Shown: positions 6,894 to 15,739 of the stretch, one piece after another
Layout: the number at the start of each line of letters is the position of its first letter
How positions within the stretch are numbered: the first letter of the stretch is position 1
Assembly (NCBI RefSeq): GCF_015477835.1
Contig: NZ_JADLQN010000003.1
Coordinates: forward strand, 434,001 to 498,000
Source of the DNA: Nocardia higoensis
Lineage (GTDB): Bacteria > Actinomycetota > Actinomycetes > Mycobacteriales > Mycobacteriaceae
Direction of reading: 5' to 3'
DNA: 64,000 bases
The notes under the pieces: model-generated
Database searches by the model: none
What the model was told of the DNA's origin: nothing
Seen by the model: only the letters and a program-made list of their open reading frames with translations
Position numbers and translations under genes: made by a program

Positions 6894-8936
6894 GTGGCTG
6901 CCAAGCACTCCAACGAATCCGGCTCGAGCAAGAAGTCGGGCCAAAACTACGGTGCCTCCTCCATCACCGTCCTCGAAGGTCTCGAGGCGGTTCGCAAGCG
7001 CCCGGGCATGTACATCGGCTCCACCGGTGAGCGCGGTCTGCACCATCTGATCTGGGAAGTCGTCGACAACTCGGTCGACGAGGCGATGGCGGGATACGCG
7101 ACCTCGGTCGGCGTCACCCTGCTCGCCGACGGCGGCGTGGAAGTCGTCGACGACGGCCGTGGCATCCCGGTGGAGATGCATGCCCAGGGCATCCCGACCG
7201 TCGAGGTCGTCATGACCCAGCTGCACGCGGGCGGCAAGTTCGACGGCGAGTCCTACGCCGTGTCCGGCGGTCTGCACGGCGTCGGTATCTCGGTGGTCAA
7301 CGCGCTGTCCTCGCGCGTCGAGGTGGAAATCGACGTCGACGGGTACCACTGGTCCCAGACCTACAAGGACTCGAAGCCGGGCAAGCTGGTCCAGGGCGAG
7401 CCGACCAAGCGCACGGGCACCACCGTCCGGTTCTGGGCCGATCCGGAGATCTTCGAGACCACCACCTTCAATTTCGAGACGGTCGCGCGCCGTCTGCAGG
7501 AGATGGCGTTCCTGAACAAGGGCCTGACCATCACCCTGACCGACGAACGGGTCTCCGACTCCGACGTCACCGAGGACGTGGTCAGCGAGACCGCCGAGGC
7601 GCCCAAGCCGGGCGAGACCGCCGAGAAGCCGGCCGAGCACAAGGTCAAGGCCAGGACCTACCACTACCCGGGTGGTCTGGAGGACTTCGTCCGCCACATC
7701 AACCGCACCAAGCAGGCCATCCACAACTCCGTGGTGGGCTTCACCGGCAAGGGCACCGGTCACGAGCTCGAGGTCGCCATGCAGTGGAACTCGGGCTACT
7801 CCGAGTCCGTGCACACCTTCGCCAACACCATCAACACCCACGAGGGCGGCACCCATGAAGAGGGCTTCCGCGCCGCGCTGACCACCGTGGTGAACAAGTA
7901 CGCCAGGGACAAGAAGCTCATCAAGGAGAAGGAAGGAAACCTCACCGGCGACGACATCCGCGAGGGTCTGGCCGCCATCGTGAGCGTGAAGATCGCCGAG
8001 CCGCAGTTCGAGGGCCAGACCAAGACCAAGCTCGGCAACACCGAGGTGAAGTCGTTCGTGCAGCGCACCTGCAATGAGCACCTCACGCACTGGTTCGAGG
8101 CCAACCCGGCCGACGCCAAGACCATCGTGCAGAAGGCGGTGTCCTCGGCGCAGGCCCGCGTGGCCGCCCGCAAGGCACGCGAGCTGGTGCGCCGCAAGTC
8201 CGCCACCGACCTCGGCGGTCTGCCCGGCAAGCTGGCCGACTGCCGTTCCAAGGATCCGAGCAAGTCCGAGATCTACATCGTGGAGGGCGACTCCGCCGGC
8301 GGCTCGGCCAAGTCCGGACGCGACTCGATGTACCAGGCGATCCTGCCGCTGCGCGGCAAGATCATCAATGTCGAGAAGGCGCGTATCGACAAGGTCCTCA
8401 AGAACAACGAGGTCCAGTCGATCATCACCGCCTTCGGCACCGGCATCCACGACGAGTTCGACATCGCCAAGCTGCGCTATCACAAGATCGTGCTGATGGC
8501 CGACGCCGACGTGGACGGCCAGCACATCTCGACCCTGTTGCTGACCCTGCTGTTCCGTTTCATGCGCCCGCTGGTCGAGCACGGTCACGTCTATCTGGCG
8601 CAGCCGCCGCTGTACAAGCTGAAGTGGCAGCGCAGCGAACCGGAGTTCGCCTACTCCGACCGCGAGCGCGACGGCCTGCTCGAACGCGGCCTGGCCGCGG
8701 GCAAGAAGATCAACAAGGACGACGGCATCCAGCGTTACAAGGGTCTGGGTGAGATGAATCCGAAGGAGCTGTGGGAAACCACCATGGACCCGAGTGTCCG
8801 GGTGCTTCGTCAAGTGACGCTGGACGACGCGGCCGCGGCCGACGAACTGTTCAGCGTGCTGATGGGCGAGGACGTGGAGGCCCGCCGCAGCTTCATCACC
8901 CGTAACGCCAAGGACGTCCGTTTCCTCGACGTGTGA
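6894..8936 (+). CDS. gyrB: DNA gyrase subunit B
   Basis: ATPase subunit of the type IIA topoisomerase that introduces negative supercoils. The 680-residue length is close to mycobacterial GyrB. GHKL ATPase motifs: EVVDNSVDEA, DDGRGIPV and the GGLHGVGISVVNALS lid. The Toprim domain carries EGDSAGGSAKSGRD (the Glu metal ligand) and DADVDGQHI; the C-terminal tail holds YKGLGEMNPKELWETTMDP. GTG 6894 is preferred because AAGGAGAG lies 10 bases upstream and the protein then begins VAAKHSNE. gyrA follows after 72 bases, so they are probably one operon. Confidence 0.96.
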   Translation: MAAKHSNESGSSKKSGQNYGASSITVLEGLEAVRKRPGMYIGSTGERGLHHLIWEVVDNSVDEAMAGYATSVGVTLLADGGVEVVDDGRGIPVEMHAQGIPTVEVVMTQLHAGGKFDGESYAVSGGLHGVGISVVNALSSRVEVEIDVDGYHWSQTYKDSKPGKLVQGEPTKRTGTTVRFWADPEIFETTTFNFETVARRLQEMAFLNKGLTITLTDERVSDSDVTEDVVSETAEAPKPGETAEKPAEHKVKARTYHYPGGLEDFVRHINRTKQAIHNSVVGFTGKGTGHELEVAMQWNSGYSESVHTFANTINTHEGGTHEEGFRAALTTVVNKYARDKKLIKEKEGNLTGDDIREGLAAIVSVKIAEPQFEGQTKTKLGNTEVKSFVQRTCNEHLTHWFEANPADAKTIVQKAVSSAQARVAARKARELVRRKSATDLGGLPGKLADCRSKDPSKSEIYIVEGDSAGGSAKSGRDSMYQAILPLRGKIINVEKARIDKVLKNNEVQSIITAFGTGIHDEFDIAKLRYHKIVLMADADVDGQHISTLLLTLLFRFMRPLVEHGHVYLAQPPLYKLKWQRSEPEFAYSDRERDGLLERGLAAGKKINKDDGIQRYKGLGEMNPKELWETTMDPSVRVLRQVTLDDAAAADELFSVLMGEDVEARRSFITRNAKDVRFLDV

Positions 8937-9008
8937 ACCCGCGGCGCCGCGAGGACACCTCGCGGCGCCCGCGGACGTTTTCGCATGTCAGCCCGTTAAG
9001 GAGATTTC

Positions 9009-11519
9009 ATGACCGACATCACGCTGCCTCCGGACGGTGCGGGCGACCGCGTCGAACCGGTGGACATCCAGCTGGAGATGCAGAACAGCTATATCGATTA
9101 CGCCATGAGCGTGATCGTGGGCCGCGCGTTGCCCGAGGTGCGCGACGGACTCAAGCCGGTGCATCGCCGCATCCTCTACGCCATGCACGACAACGGCTAC
9201 CGACCCGATCGCAGCTACGTGAAGTCCGCGCGCCCGGTGTCGGACACCATGGGCAACTATCACCCGCACGGTGACTCGGCCATCTACGACACCCTGGTGC
9301 GTATGGCCCAGCCGTGGGCGATGCGGTACCCGCTGGTCGACGGCCAGGGCAACTTCGGCAGCCGGGGCAACGACGGCGCGGCCGCGATGCGCTACACGGA
9401 GTGCCGTCTGACGCCGCTGGCGATGGAGCTGCTGCGCGAAATCGACCACGAGACAGTCGATTTCATCCCCAACTACGACGGCAAGACGCAGGAGCCGGTG
9501 GTCCTGCCCGCCCGCGTGCCCGCCCTGCTGATGAACGGCAGCAACGGTATCGCCGTCGGCATGGCCACGAACATCCCGCCGCACAACCTCACCGAGCTGG
9601 CCTCTGCGATCTATTGGGCGCTGGACAACCACGACGCCGACGAGGAGGCCACCCTCGCCGCGTGCATGGAGCGGATCAAGGGCCCCGACTTCCCGACCTC
9701 GGGCCTGATCGTGGGCACCCAGGGGATCCACGACGCGTACACGACCGGGCGCGGCTCGATCAAGATGCGCGGCGTGGTGGAGATCGAAGAGGACAATCGC
9801 GGCCGCACCACGATCGTCATCACCGAGCTGCCCTACCAGGTCAACACCGACAACTTCGTCAACGCGATCGCCGAGCAGGTCAAGGACGGCCGCATCGCGG
9901 GCATCGCCGACATCCACGACGAGTCCTCCGACCGTGTGGGCCTGCGCATCGTGGTGACGGTCAAGCGCGACGCGGTCGCCAAGGTCGTGCTGAACAACCT
10001 GTACAAGCACACCCAGCTGCAGACCAGCTTCGGCGCGAACATGCTGTCCATCGTCGGCGGCGTGCCCCGCACGCTGCGGCTGGACCAGATGATCCGGTAT
10101 TACGTCAATCATCAGCTCGACGTCATCATCCGGCGCACCAAGTACCTGCTGCGCAAGGCCGAGGAACGCGCCCACATCCTGCGCGGCCTGGTCAAAGCGC
10201 TCGACGCGCTCGACGAGGTCATCGCGCTGATCCGCCGCTCGGCCAACACCGACACCGCGCGCACCGGCCTGATGCAGCTGCTCGAGATCGACGAGATCCA
10301 GGCGACCGCGATCCTGGACATGCAGCTGCGTCGCCTCTCGGCGCTGGAGCGGCAGAAGATCATCGAGGATCTGGCCAAGATCGAAGCCGAGATCGCCGAC
10401 TACAAGGACATTCTCGACAAGCCGGAGCGTCAGCGCGCGATCGTGCGCGACGAGTTGGCCGAGATCGTCGAGAAGTACGGCGACGAGCGACGCACCCAGA
10501 TCGTCTCCGCCGACGGCGACGTCGCCGACGAGGATCTGATCGCCCGCGAGGACGTGGTCGTCACCATCACCGAGACGGGCTACGCCAAGCGCACCAAGAC
10601 CGACCTCTACCGCTCGCAGAAGCGCGGCGGCAAGGGCGTGCAGGGCGCGGGTCTCAAGCAGGACGACATCGTCAAGCACTTCTTCGTGACCTCGACCCAC
10701 GACTGGCTGCTGTTCTTCACCAACAAGGGCCGGGTGTACCGGGCCAAGGCCTACGAACTGCCCGAGGCCAACCGCACCGCGCGCGGTCAGCACGTGGCGA
10801 ACCTGCTGGCCTTCCAGCCGGATGAGAAGATCGCCCAGATCATCCAGATCAGGACTTACGAGGACGCGCCGTACCTGGTGCTGGCCACCCGCAACGGCCT
10901 GGTCAAGAAGTCGCGGCTGTCGGACTTCGACTCCAACCGCAGCGGCGGCATCGTCGCGGTGAACCTGCGCGACAACGACGAGCTCGTCGGCGCGGTGCTC
11001 TGCTCGGCCGAGGACGACCTGCTGCTGGTCTCCGCGCAGGGCCAGTCGATCCGCTTCTCGGCCACCGATGAGGCGCTGCGTCCGATGGGGCGGGCGACCT
11101 CCGGTGTGCAGGGCATGCGGTTCAACGCCGATGACGAACTGCTCTCGCTGAACGTGGTCCGCGAAGGCACCTATCTGCTGGTCGCCACCTCCGGTGGCTA
11201 CGCCAAGCGGACGGCCATCGAGGAGTACACCGCACAGGGCCGTGGCGGTAAAGGTGTGTTGACTATCCAGTTCGACGTCAGGCGTGGCACGCTGGTGGGC
11301 GCGCTCATCGTCGACAACGACGACGAGCTGTATGCCATCACTTCCGGCGGTGGCGTCATCAGGACGGCGGCGAACCAGGTCCGCAAGGCGGGTCGGCAGA
11401 CCAAGGGCGTGCGATTGATGAACCTCGGCGAGGGCGATACCTTGCTTGCGATCGCGCGTAACGCCGACGAGCCCGATGTGGTCGACGGTGGCGATGACGC
11501 CGGTTCCTCTCAGCAGTAG
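9009..11519 (+). CDS. gyrA: DNA gyrase subunit A
   Basis: DNA-cleaving and rejoining subunit of gyrase. The 836-residue protein has the catalytic Tyr in AAMRYTECRL, the quinolone-determining region GNYHPHGDSAIYDTLVRMAQ, and a C-terminal beta-pinwheel with the GyrA-box QKRGGKGV. The quinolone positions carry Ser and Asp as in Escherichia coli (83/87), whereas Mycobacterium tuberculosis has Ala at the first. ATG 9009 has TAAGGAG 6 bases upstream. No intein is present. The DUF3566 gene follows 57 bases downstream. Confidence 0.97.
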   Translation: MTDITLPPDGAGDRVEPVDIQLEMQNSYIDYAMSVIVGRALPEVRDGLKPVHRRILYAMHDNGYRPDRSYVKSARPVSDTMGNYHPHGDSAIYDTLVRMAQPWAMRYPLVDGQGNFGSRGNDGAAAMRYTECRLTPLAMELLREIDHETVDFIPNYDGKTQEPVVLPARVPALLMNGSNGIAVGMATNIPPHNLTELASAIYWALDNHDADEEATLAACMERIKGPDFPTSGLIVGTQGIHDAYTTGRGSIKMRGVVEIEEDNRGRTTIVITELPYQVNTDNFVNAIAEQVKDGRIAGIADIHDESSDRVGLRIVVTVKRDAVAKVVLNNLYKHTQLQTSFGANMLSIVGGVPRTLRLDQMIRYYVNHQLDVIIRRTKYLLRKAEERAHILRGLVKALDALDEVIALIRRSANTDTARTGLMQLLEIDEIQATAILDMQLRRLSALERQKIIEDLAKIEAEIADYKDILDKPERQRAIVRDELAEIVEKYGDERRTQIVSADGDVADEDLIAREDVVVTITETGYAKRTKTDLYRSQKRGGKGVQGAGLKQDDIVKHFFVTSTHDWLLFFTNKGRVYRAKAYELPEANRTARGQHVANLLAFQPDEKIAQIIQIRTYEDAPYLVLATRNGLVKKSRLSDFDSNRSGGIVAVNLRDNDELVGAVLCSAEDDLLLVSAQGQSIRFSATDEALRPMGRATSGVQGMRFNADDELLSLNVVREGTYLLVATSGGYAKRTAIEEYTAQGRGGKGVLTIQFDVRRGTLVGALIVDNDDELYAITSGGGVIRTAANQVRKAGRQTKGVRLMNLGEGDTLLAIARNADEPDVVDGGDDAGSSQQ

Positions 11520-11576
11520 ACACACAGCGAGAAACCCCTCCACAGCGGCGGCAACGAACGGATCTGAGGATTCCCA

Positions 11577-12812
11577 TTGACCACTCCGAATCAGCCGAAT
11601 GACGGGCACCAGAACAACGGTGTGACCGAGCGGATCGCACCGTCCCCGATTCCGCCGCGGCCGGCTCCCCGGCCCGGCTCGGCCGAGTCCGGACCTCAGG
11701 GTGGGAACACCCCGGGCGGCCAGTCGCACGAAAAGCCCCAGCAGCAGGGCGGTTTCGGTGCGCAGCAAGGCGGTGCCCAGCAGTCCGGCAAGGCCGCGCC
11801 CGACAGCAAGCCCGGTTTCGATCAGGAGACCGCCCGGATCGGCGGGGGTTCCGGAGAGCCCAAGGGCGGACCCGAGGCGGGCAAGGACTCCGCGCCCGCC
11901 GGGGGCAAGCCGCAGAACGGACAGTCTCAGAACGGACAGCCGCAGAACGCCCCAGCGCCCGGCGCGCCCGGGCAGGGCGGTCCCGGCCAAGGGCCGGGCG
12001 GCCCGCAGCAGGGCGGTCCCGCTCAGGGGGCAGGCGGTCAGAATCCGGGTGGTCAGAATCAGTTCCAGGAGGGCTGGTCGCAGCTGCCGCAGCGGGAGCC
12101 GCAGTCGAACCTGTACCGGCCCGGACAGTCGCCGGTGACCGGTCGACCCGGCAGCGGCGGCGGGCTCGGCGGCGGTCTGGGCAGTGGCGGTCTGGGCGGC
12201 GCTTCCAACGCGCGTACCACCGCGGACCTCGCGGCCAAGGCGGCGCGTAAGGAGGCGGCGATGGTGAAGTCCGTCGGCATCGACGGACCGACCCGGAGCA
12301 TCGCCCGCCCCGAACTGATCAAGGACATGCCCGATCTGTCCGAGATCCGCCACCCGCTGCCGCCCGCGGACAAGGCCGCCCCCGGCACGTCCCCGCAGTC
12401 ACCGCTGCCGACCGCGGTGCCGGTGGCGATGGCCGCTGCCGTGTCCGCGGGCGACCCGCTGCGCGCCACCGTGCAGATCCGCCGCATCGACCCGTGGTCG
12501 ACGTTGAAGATCTCGTTGGTGATCAGCGTGGCGCTGTTCTTCGTGTGGATGCTCGCGGTCGGTCTGCTCTACATCGTGCTCGAGGGCATGGGGGTGTGGG
12601 AGCGGCTGAACAACACCTTCACCGAGATGGTGTCGCAGGACGGCGGCACGTCCGGTCTCATCGACGCGGGCACGGTGTTCGGTTACGCGGGCGTCATCGG
12701 CCTGATCAATGTCGTGCTGTTCACCGCGCTCGGCACGGTCGGCACGTTCATCTACAACCAGTGCTGCGATCTGGTCGGCGGCATCCAGGTGACCCTGGCC
12801 GACCCGGACTAG
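11577..12812 (+). CDS. DUF3566 membrane protein (Rv0007-like)
   Basis: 411 residues. The first ~200 are low-complexity Gly/Gln/Pro/Asn with repeats such as QNGQ and GGP. A short conserved stretch follows, then the DUF3566 domain with two membrane segments (about residues 312-335 and 363-385) separated by EGMGVWERLNNTFTEMVSQ. The start is a TTG at 11577 with GAGGA 6 bases upstream; no better start exists. Downstream of gyrA this matches the mycobacterial Rv0007 position, where a role in cell envelope or division has been suggested but not settled. Function here is unknown. Confidence 0.85.
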   Translation: MTTPNQPNDGHQNNGVTERIAPSPIPPRPAPRPGSAESGPQGGNTPGGQSHEKPQQQGGFGAQQGGAQQSGKAAPDSKPGFDQETARIGGGSGEPKGGPEAGKDSAPAGGKPQNGQSQNGQPQNAPAPGAPGQGGPGQGPGGPQQGGPAQGAGGQNPGGQNQFQEGWSQLPQREPQSNLYRPGQSPVTGRPGSGGGLGGGLGSGGLGGASNARTTADLAAKAARKEAAMVKSVGIDGPTRSIARPELIKDMPDLSEIRHPLPPADKAAPGTSPQSPLPTAVPVAMAAAVSAGDPLRATVQIRRIDPWSTLKISLVISVALFFVWMLAVGLLYIVLEGMGVWERLNNTFTEMVSQDGGTSGLIDAGTVFGYAGVIGLINVVLFTALGTVGTFIYNQCCDLVGGIQVTLADPD

Positions 12813-12842
12813 TCCACGGTGGGCTGATCGGCAGCCACGACG

Positions 12843-12885
12843 CGACGGCCGGCAATCGTCTCTACCGAGGCGTTGTCGGCCGTCG
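12843..12885 (+). terminator. Inverted repeat after the gyrBA-DUF3566 operon
   Basis: CGACGGCCG (12843-12851) is perfectly complementary to CGGCCGTCG (12877-12885), with a 25-base loop and CTTTCC after it. Likely operon terminator. Confidence 0.5.
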
Positions 12886-13002
12886 CTTTCCCCACCCATG
12901 TTCCTTACCGCGAATATCCGTCTGACCAGCCGTTTTGGTTGTTCTCGCGATGTCGGGTAACCTTTATCCTCGGTTCGCCCGATACGGTGCGAGACCGGAT
13001 AC

Positions 13003-13076
13003 GGGCCTATAGCTCAGGCGGTTAGAGCGCTTCGCTGATAACGAAGAGGTCGGAGGTTCAAGTCCTCCTAGGCCCA
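13003..13076 (+). tRNA. ileT: tRNA-Ile (anticodon GAT)
   Basis: Full cloverleaf: acceptor GGGCCTA/TAGGCCC, D arm GCTC..GAGC, anticodon stem CTTCG/CGAAG with loop CTGATAA, T arm GGAGG-TTCAAGT-CCTCC, discriminator A. CCA is not encoded. A TATCCT -10 candidate lies at 12965-12970. Confidence 0.98.
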
Positions 13077-13099
13077 CTCCTACTCCCCGAACCGCACAG

Positions 13100-13105
13100 T
13101 AGGGT
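13100..13105 (+). promoter_or_regulatory. -10 box for leaderless DLW-39 transcript (candidate)
   Basis: TAGGGT ends 7 bases before ATG 13113. The same stretch could instead be a weak ribosome site (AGGGTGG). Confidence 0.4.
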
Positions 13106-13112
13106 GGACATC

Positions 13113-13220
13113 ATGAAGATTGTTCTCACGGTCGGCGTCGTTCTCGCCGTTCTGATCGGGATCACCAAACTCCGCAAGCGCGAAGAAGCCGATCACTGGC
13201 ACGAGGTCACCGCTCGCTGA
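13113..13220 (+). CDS. DLW-39 family microprotein
   Basis: 35-residue protein, MKIVLTVGVVLAVLIGITKL then RKREEADHWHEVTAR. It has one hydrophobic membrane helix (residues 3-19) followed by a charged tail with a DHW motif. Actinobacterial DLW-39 proteins of this size and shape, ending in a D-L-W-type motif, lie at this locus near the tRNA-Ile/tRNA-Ala pair. Here the motif reads D-H-W. Function of the family is unknown. Too short for most gene finders, but position, codon use and the stop just before tRNA-Ala support it. Confidence 0.75.
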   Translation: MKIVLTVGVVLAVLIGITKLRKREEADHWHEVTAR

Positions 13221-13251
13221 TTCCCGCGGCGGCACCGAATTCCGGTGACTC

Positions 13252-13324
13252 GGGGCCTTAGCTCAATTGGCAGAGCACTGCCTTTGCAAGGCAGGGGTTA
13301 GGGGTTCGATTCCCCTAGGCTCCA
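13252..13324 (+). tRNA. alaT: tRNA-Ala (anticodon TGC)
   Basis: Cloverleaf with acceptor GGGGCCT/AGGCTCC (one G-T pair), D arm GCTC/GAGC, anticodon stem CTGCC/GGCAG with loop TTTGCAA, T arm AGGGG-TTCGATT-CCCCT, discriminator A. An intrinsic terminator follows at 13331. Confidence 0.98.
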
Positions 13325-13330
13325 CACCAG

Positions 13331-13370
13331 AAATGCTCCCGACCCTGATCCACAGGGCGGGAGCATTTTT
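13331..13370 (+). terminator. Intrinsic terminator after tRNA-Ala
   Basis: AAATGCTCCCG (13331-13341) pairs perfectly with CGGGAGCATTT (13358-13368), and the 3' arm runs into a T tract. A strong rho-independent terminator for the tRNA transcript. Confidence 0.9.
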
Positions 13371-13386
13371 CGTTCAGCGCGGTCGA

Positions 13387-13731
13387 TCAATCACCGATCG
13401 TGATCAGGTGGCCGCGGTTCCGGTCGCCCCATTCCTCCAGTGGGCGCAGTGCGCGGGCGAGATCCTCGCCGAGCGGAGTCAGGGAGTACTCGACCCGGGG
13501 CGGCACCTCGGGATACACCTCGCGGCGGACCACCCCGGCGGCCTCCAGTCCGCGCAGATTCTCACTCAGCACCTTCTCGCTGACGCCGGCGAGGGTTCGG
13601 CGGATCTGCCCGAACCGCTGCGGCTCCGCGCCGAGGACCCACATCAGATGCATTCTCCATTTGCCGCCGACCACATCGATGGCCAGCGACATACCGCACA
13701 CCTGGTGATCTGTATCACGGGAAATGGTCAT
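13387..13731 (-). CDS. HxlR family transcriptional regulator
   Basis: 114-residue winged-helix DNA-binding protein of the HxlR type. Typical features are the N-terminal Cys (CGMSLAIDVVGGKWRM, residue 12), GKW helix start, RFGQIRRTLAGVSEKVLSENLRGLE recognition region and PPRVEYSLTPLGEDL wing. Several HxlR proteins use the N-terminal Cys to sense electrophiles or oxidants. It is divergent from the oxidoreductase at 13871, with a 12-bp palindrome between them, so it probably controls that gene and itself. AGGAG precedes the ATG. Confidence 0.9.
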   Translation of the reverse strand: MTISRDTDHQVCGMSLAIDVVGGKWRMHLMWVLGAEPQRFGQIRRTLAGVSEKVLSENLRGLEAAGVVRREVYPEVPPRVEYSLTPLGEDLARALRPLEEWGDRNRGHLITIGD

Positions 13732-13779
13732 CGCGGACTCCTGACCTCTTTGCTCACCTCGTCGTCAGCAACCCTATTC

Positions 13780-13791
13780 GAACGTACGTTC
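13780..13791. promoter_or_regulatory. Palindromic candidate operator for the HxlR regulator
   Basis: GAACGTACGTTC is a perfect 12-bp palindrome in the 139-base gap between the divergent HxlR and oxidoreductase genes. Operator role is inferred. Confidence 0.5.
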
Positions 13792-13870
13792 TTGTCCGGC
13801 GGTACCCCCCTGGCCGAGCATCGATTCCGGCGCCGAAACCGAATATCTCGACTACCGGAAGAGAGAACAC

Positions 13871-14770
13871 ATGTCTGCGCAGCACGACAGACGATCCGTC
13901 GGTGTCATCGGACTGGGGCCGATGGGGCAGGCGATGGTACGAGCTTTCCTGGCCGCGGGGATCGAGGTCACCGTGTGGAACCGCAGCCCGGAGAAGGTCG
14001 AGGCCATGGTCGAAGCGGGCGCGAAGCGGGCCGCGACCGTGGGGGAGGCGCTGGAGGCCGGTGCGGCGACCGTCGTCAGTCTGACCCACTACGCGGCGAT
14101 GTACGACGTGCTCGGTCAGGCGCTCGACCGGTTGCCGGGCAAGGTGATCGTGAATCTGTCCTCGGATTCGCCGGAGAATGCGCGCGAGGGAGCTGCCTGG
14201 GTGCGCTCGCACGGCGCGGAATTCCTCTGCGGAGGCTTCATGTCGGCGGGTGACAACATCTCTCATCCCGCCTCCTACATCTTCTACAGCGGGCCGCGCG
14301 AGGTCTTCGACGCCCACGCGGATCTGTTGCGGCCGTTGAGCCCGCAGGAGTATCTGGGCGAGGACGACGGTCTGGCCCAGGTCTTCTACCAGGCGTTGTT
14401 GATTCCGTTCCATCCGTGGATGGTCGCCCTCGACCAGGCATTCGCCCTGATCGCGCGATCAGGGCACGACATCGAACGATTCCTGCCCTACGCGCAGCGT
14501 TCCAGTCAGGCGTATCCGTTCTTCGTCTCCGAGTACGCGGCGGCGGCGAAGGCGGGCGGCTGGGGCGATCGCTCCGCCTTCCTCATGATGGAGGCCGGCG
14601 CGCAGCACATCATCGACGCGAGCGTCGAGGTCGGTGTGGACGCCACGCTTTCCCGTGCAGCCCAAGATTTCTGGCGACGGGCGCGCAGCGCGAGTGAACA
14701 GGCCGGACGGCCGGTGCCTGTCTACGAGCTGATGTCTTCCGGCGAATCACCGTCCGCGACCGGCAGGTGA
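13871..14770 (+). CDS. NAD(P)-dependent oxidoreductase, imine reductase / 6-phosphogluconate dehydrogenase fold
   Basis: 299 residues. The Rossmann motif VIGLGPMGQAM (residues 11-21) is followed by WNRS, where the Arg after beta-2 favours NADPH. The middle motif GGFMSAGDNI stands where beta-hydroxyacid dehydrogenases and imine reductases have their conserved GG(I/P)M segment, and a helical C-terminal domain completes the fold. An imine reductase (IRED-type) is most likely, but a beta-hydroxyacid dehydrogenase cannot be excluded. ATG 13871 follows AGAGAG. Transcribed away from an HxlR regulator; an acyl-CoA-dehydrogenase-like gene follows 23 bases downstream. Confidence 0.8.
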   Translation: MSAQHDRRSVGVIGLGPMGQAMVRAFLAAGIEVTVWNRSPEKVEAMVEAGAKRAATVGEALEAGAATVVSLTHYAAMYDVLGQALDRLPGKVIVNLSSDSPENAREGAAWVRSHGAEFLCGGFMSAGDNISHPASYIFYSGPREVFDAHADLLRPLSPQEYLGEDDGLAQVFYQALLIPFHPWMVALDQAFALIARSGHDIERFLPYAQRSSQAYPFFVSEYAAAAKAGGWGDRSAFLMMEAGAQHIIDASVEVGVDATLSRAAQDFWRRARSASEQAGRPVPVYELMSSGESPSATGR

Positions 14771-14781
14771 TCGCCCCCGGC

Positions 14782-14787
14782 TAGCGT
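14782..14787 (+). promoter_or_regulatory. -10 box for leaderless acyl-CoA-dehydrogenase-like gene (candidate)
   Basis: TAGCGT ends 6 bases before ATG 14794. No ribosome-binding purine run lies closer than the GCAGGC between them. Confidence 0.45.
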
Positions 14788-14793
14788 GCAGGC

Positions 14794-15708
14794 ATGAGCA
14801 CAGTGTTCGACCATCTGCTGACCGAGGAGCCGGGCGAGCCGACGCCGTCGATGAACGAGGCGTGGGAGCGGTATCGCGTGGTGTCGGGACGGTTCCCGGA
14901 CGCGGTGGATGCGGCGGTGGCCGGTGGTTTCGCGGCGGACCGGCTGGGTTATGCGTTCCTGGCCGGGTATCAGGCCGCGATCGTGGCGCTACTGCCGGAC
15001 CTGCCGCGGGATCGGGCGTACGCGCTGGCGGCGACGGAGCAGGGCGGTGGACACCCGGCGGCGATCCGGACCGTTGTGAGCGAGCGGGACGGCGTGTGGA
15101 CGGTCCGGGGGACCAAGACGTTCACGACGCTGGCCGGTCTGGCCCGCGGGTTGGTGGTGGTCGCGAGCCAGGGCACGGGGCGCGACGGTCGCAATCGGCT
15201 GGCGGCCGTGCTCGTGGATGTCACCGAATCCGCGGTGACGATCGCCGACCGGCCCGCGCTCGCTTTCGCACCCGAGATCCCGCACGCCGTGGTCACCTTC
15301 GAGGACGCGCGGGCGACGCCGCTGCCGGGCGACGGCTACACCGACGTGCTCAAACCGTTCCGCACGATCGAGGACATCCACGTGACCGCCGCGGCGCTGG
15401 GGTGGCTGGCGCGGGTCGGCAGGCAGGCGAACTGGCCACCGCCGGTGCTGCAACGGCTGCTCGGCCTCGTCGCGGCGCTGCGCGGGCTGGGCGCATGCCC
15501 ACCCTTGTCGTCCGGTGTGCACGTCGCCCTCGCCGGCGTGTTCGACGATGTCGAACGGCTGCTCGCGGACATCGAACCGTTGTGGTCTCTGGTCGAGGAC
15601 CGGACGCGGGCGCGCTGGGAGCGGGATCGTCCGCTGCTCGGCGTCGCCGGACGGGCGCGCGATCTGCGACTGGCAACCGCCTGGCGAGCGGTCGGGGCGG
15701 CGGACTGA
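14794..15708 (+). CDS. Acyl-CoA-dehydrogenase-like flavoprotein (short)
   Basis: 304 residues, shorter than the usual 380-400. The central beta-domain pattern is visible: ATEQGGGHPAAIRTVVSERDGVWTVRGTKTFTT (read here as two adjoining motifs, ATEQGGGHP and VRGTKTFTT), then a C-terminal helical part. The expected catalytic Glu region and the C-terminal FAD-contact helices are not recognisable, so it may be a degenerate or non-canonical member, like small acyl-CoA-dehydrogenase paralogues of actinobacteria. Substrate unknown. It lies 23 bases after the oxidoreductase but has its own TAGCGT -10. Two back-to-back hairpins follow its stop. Confidence 0.65.
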   Translation: MSTVFDHLLTEEPGEPTPSMNEAWERYRVVSGRFPDAVDAAVAGGFAADRLGYAFLAGYQAAIVALLPDLPRDRAYALAATEQGGGHPAAIRTVVSERDGVWTVRGTKTFTTLAGLARGLVVVASQGTGRDGRNRLAAVLVDVTESAVTIADRPALAFAPEIPHAVVTFEDARATPLPGDGYTDVLKPFRTIEDIHVTAAALGWLARVGRQANWPPPVLQRLLGLVAALRGLGACPPLSSGVHVALAGVFDDVERLLADIEPLWSLVEDRTRARWERDRPLLGVAGRARDLRLATAWRAVGAAD

Positions 15709-15739
15709 GCCGGCTGTTTCGACCTGCTGCGGACATGGA

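Noticed and set aside
8988..12353. 1121-codon minus-strand frame opposite gyrA
   Set aside because: A long antisense frame typical of GC-rich genes; the plus strand has the full GyrA sequence.
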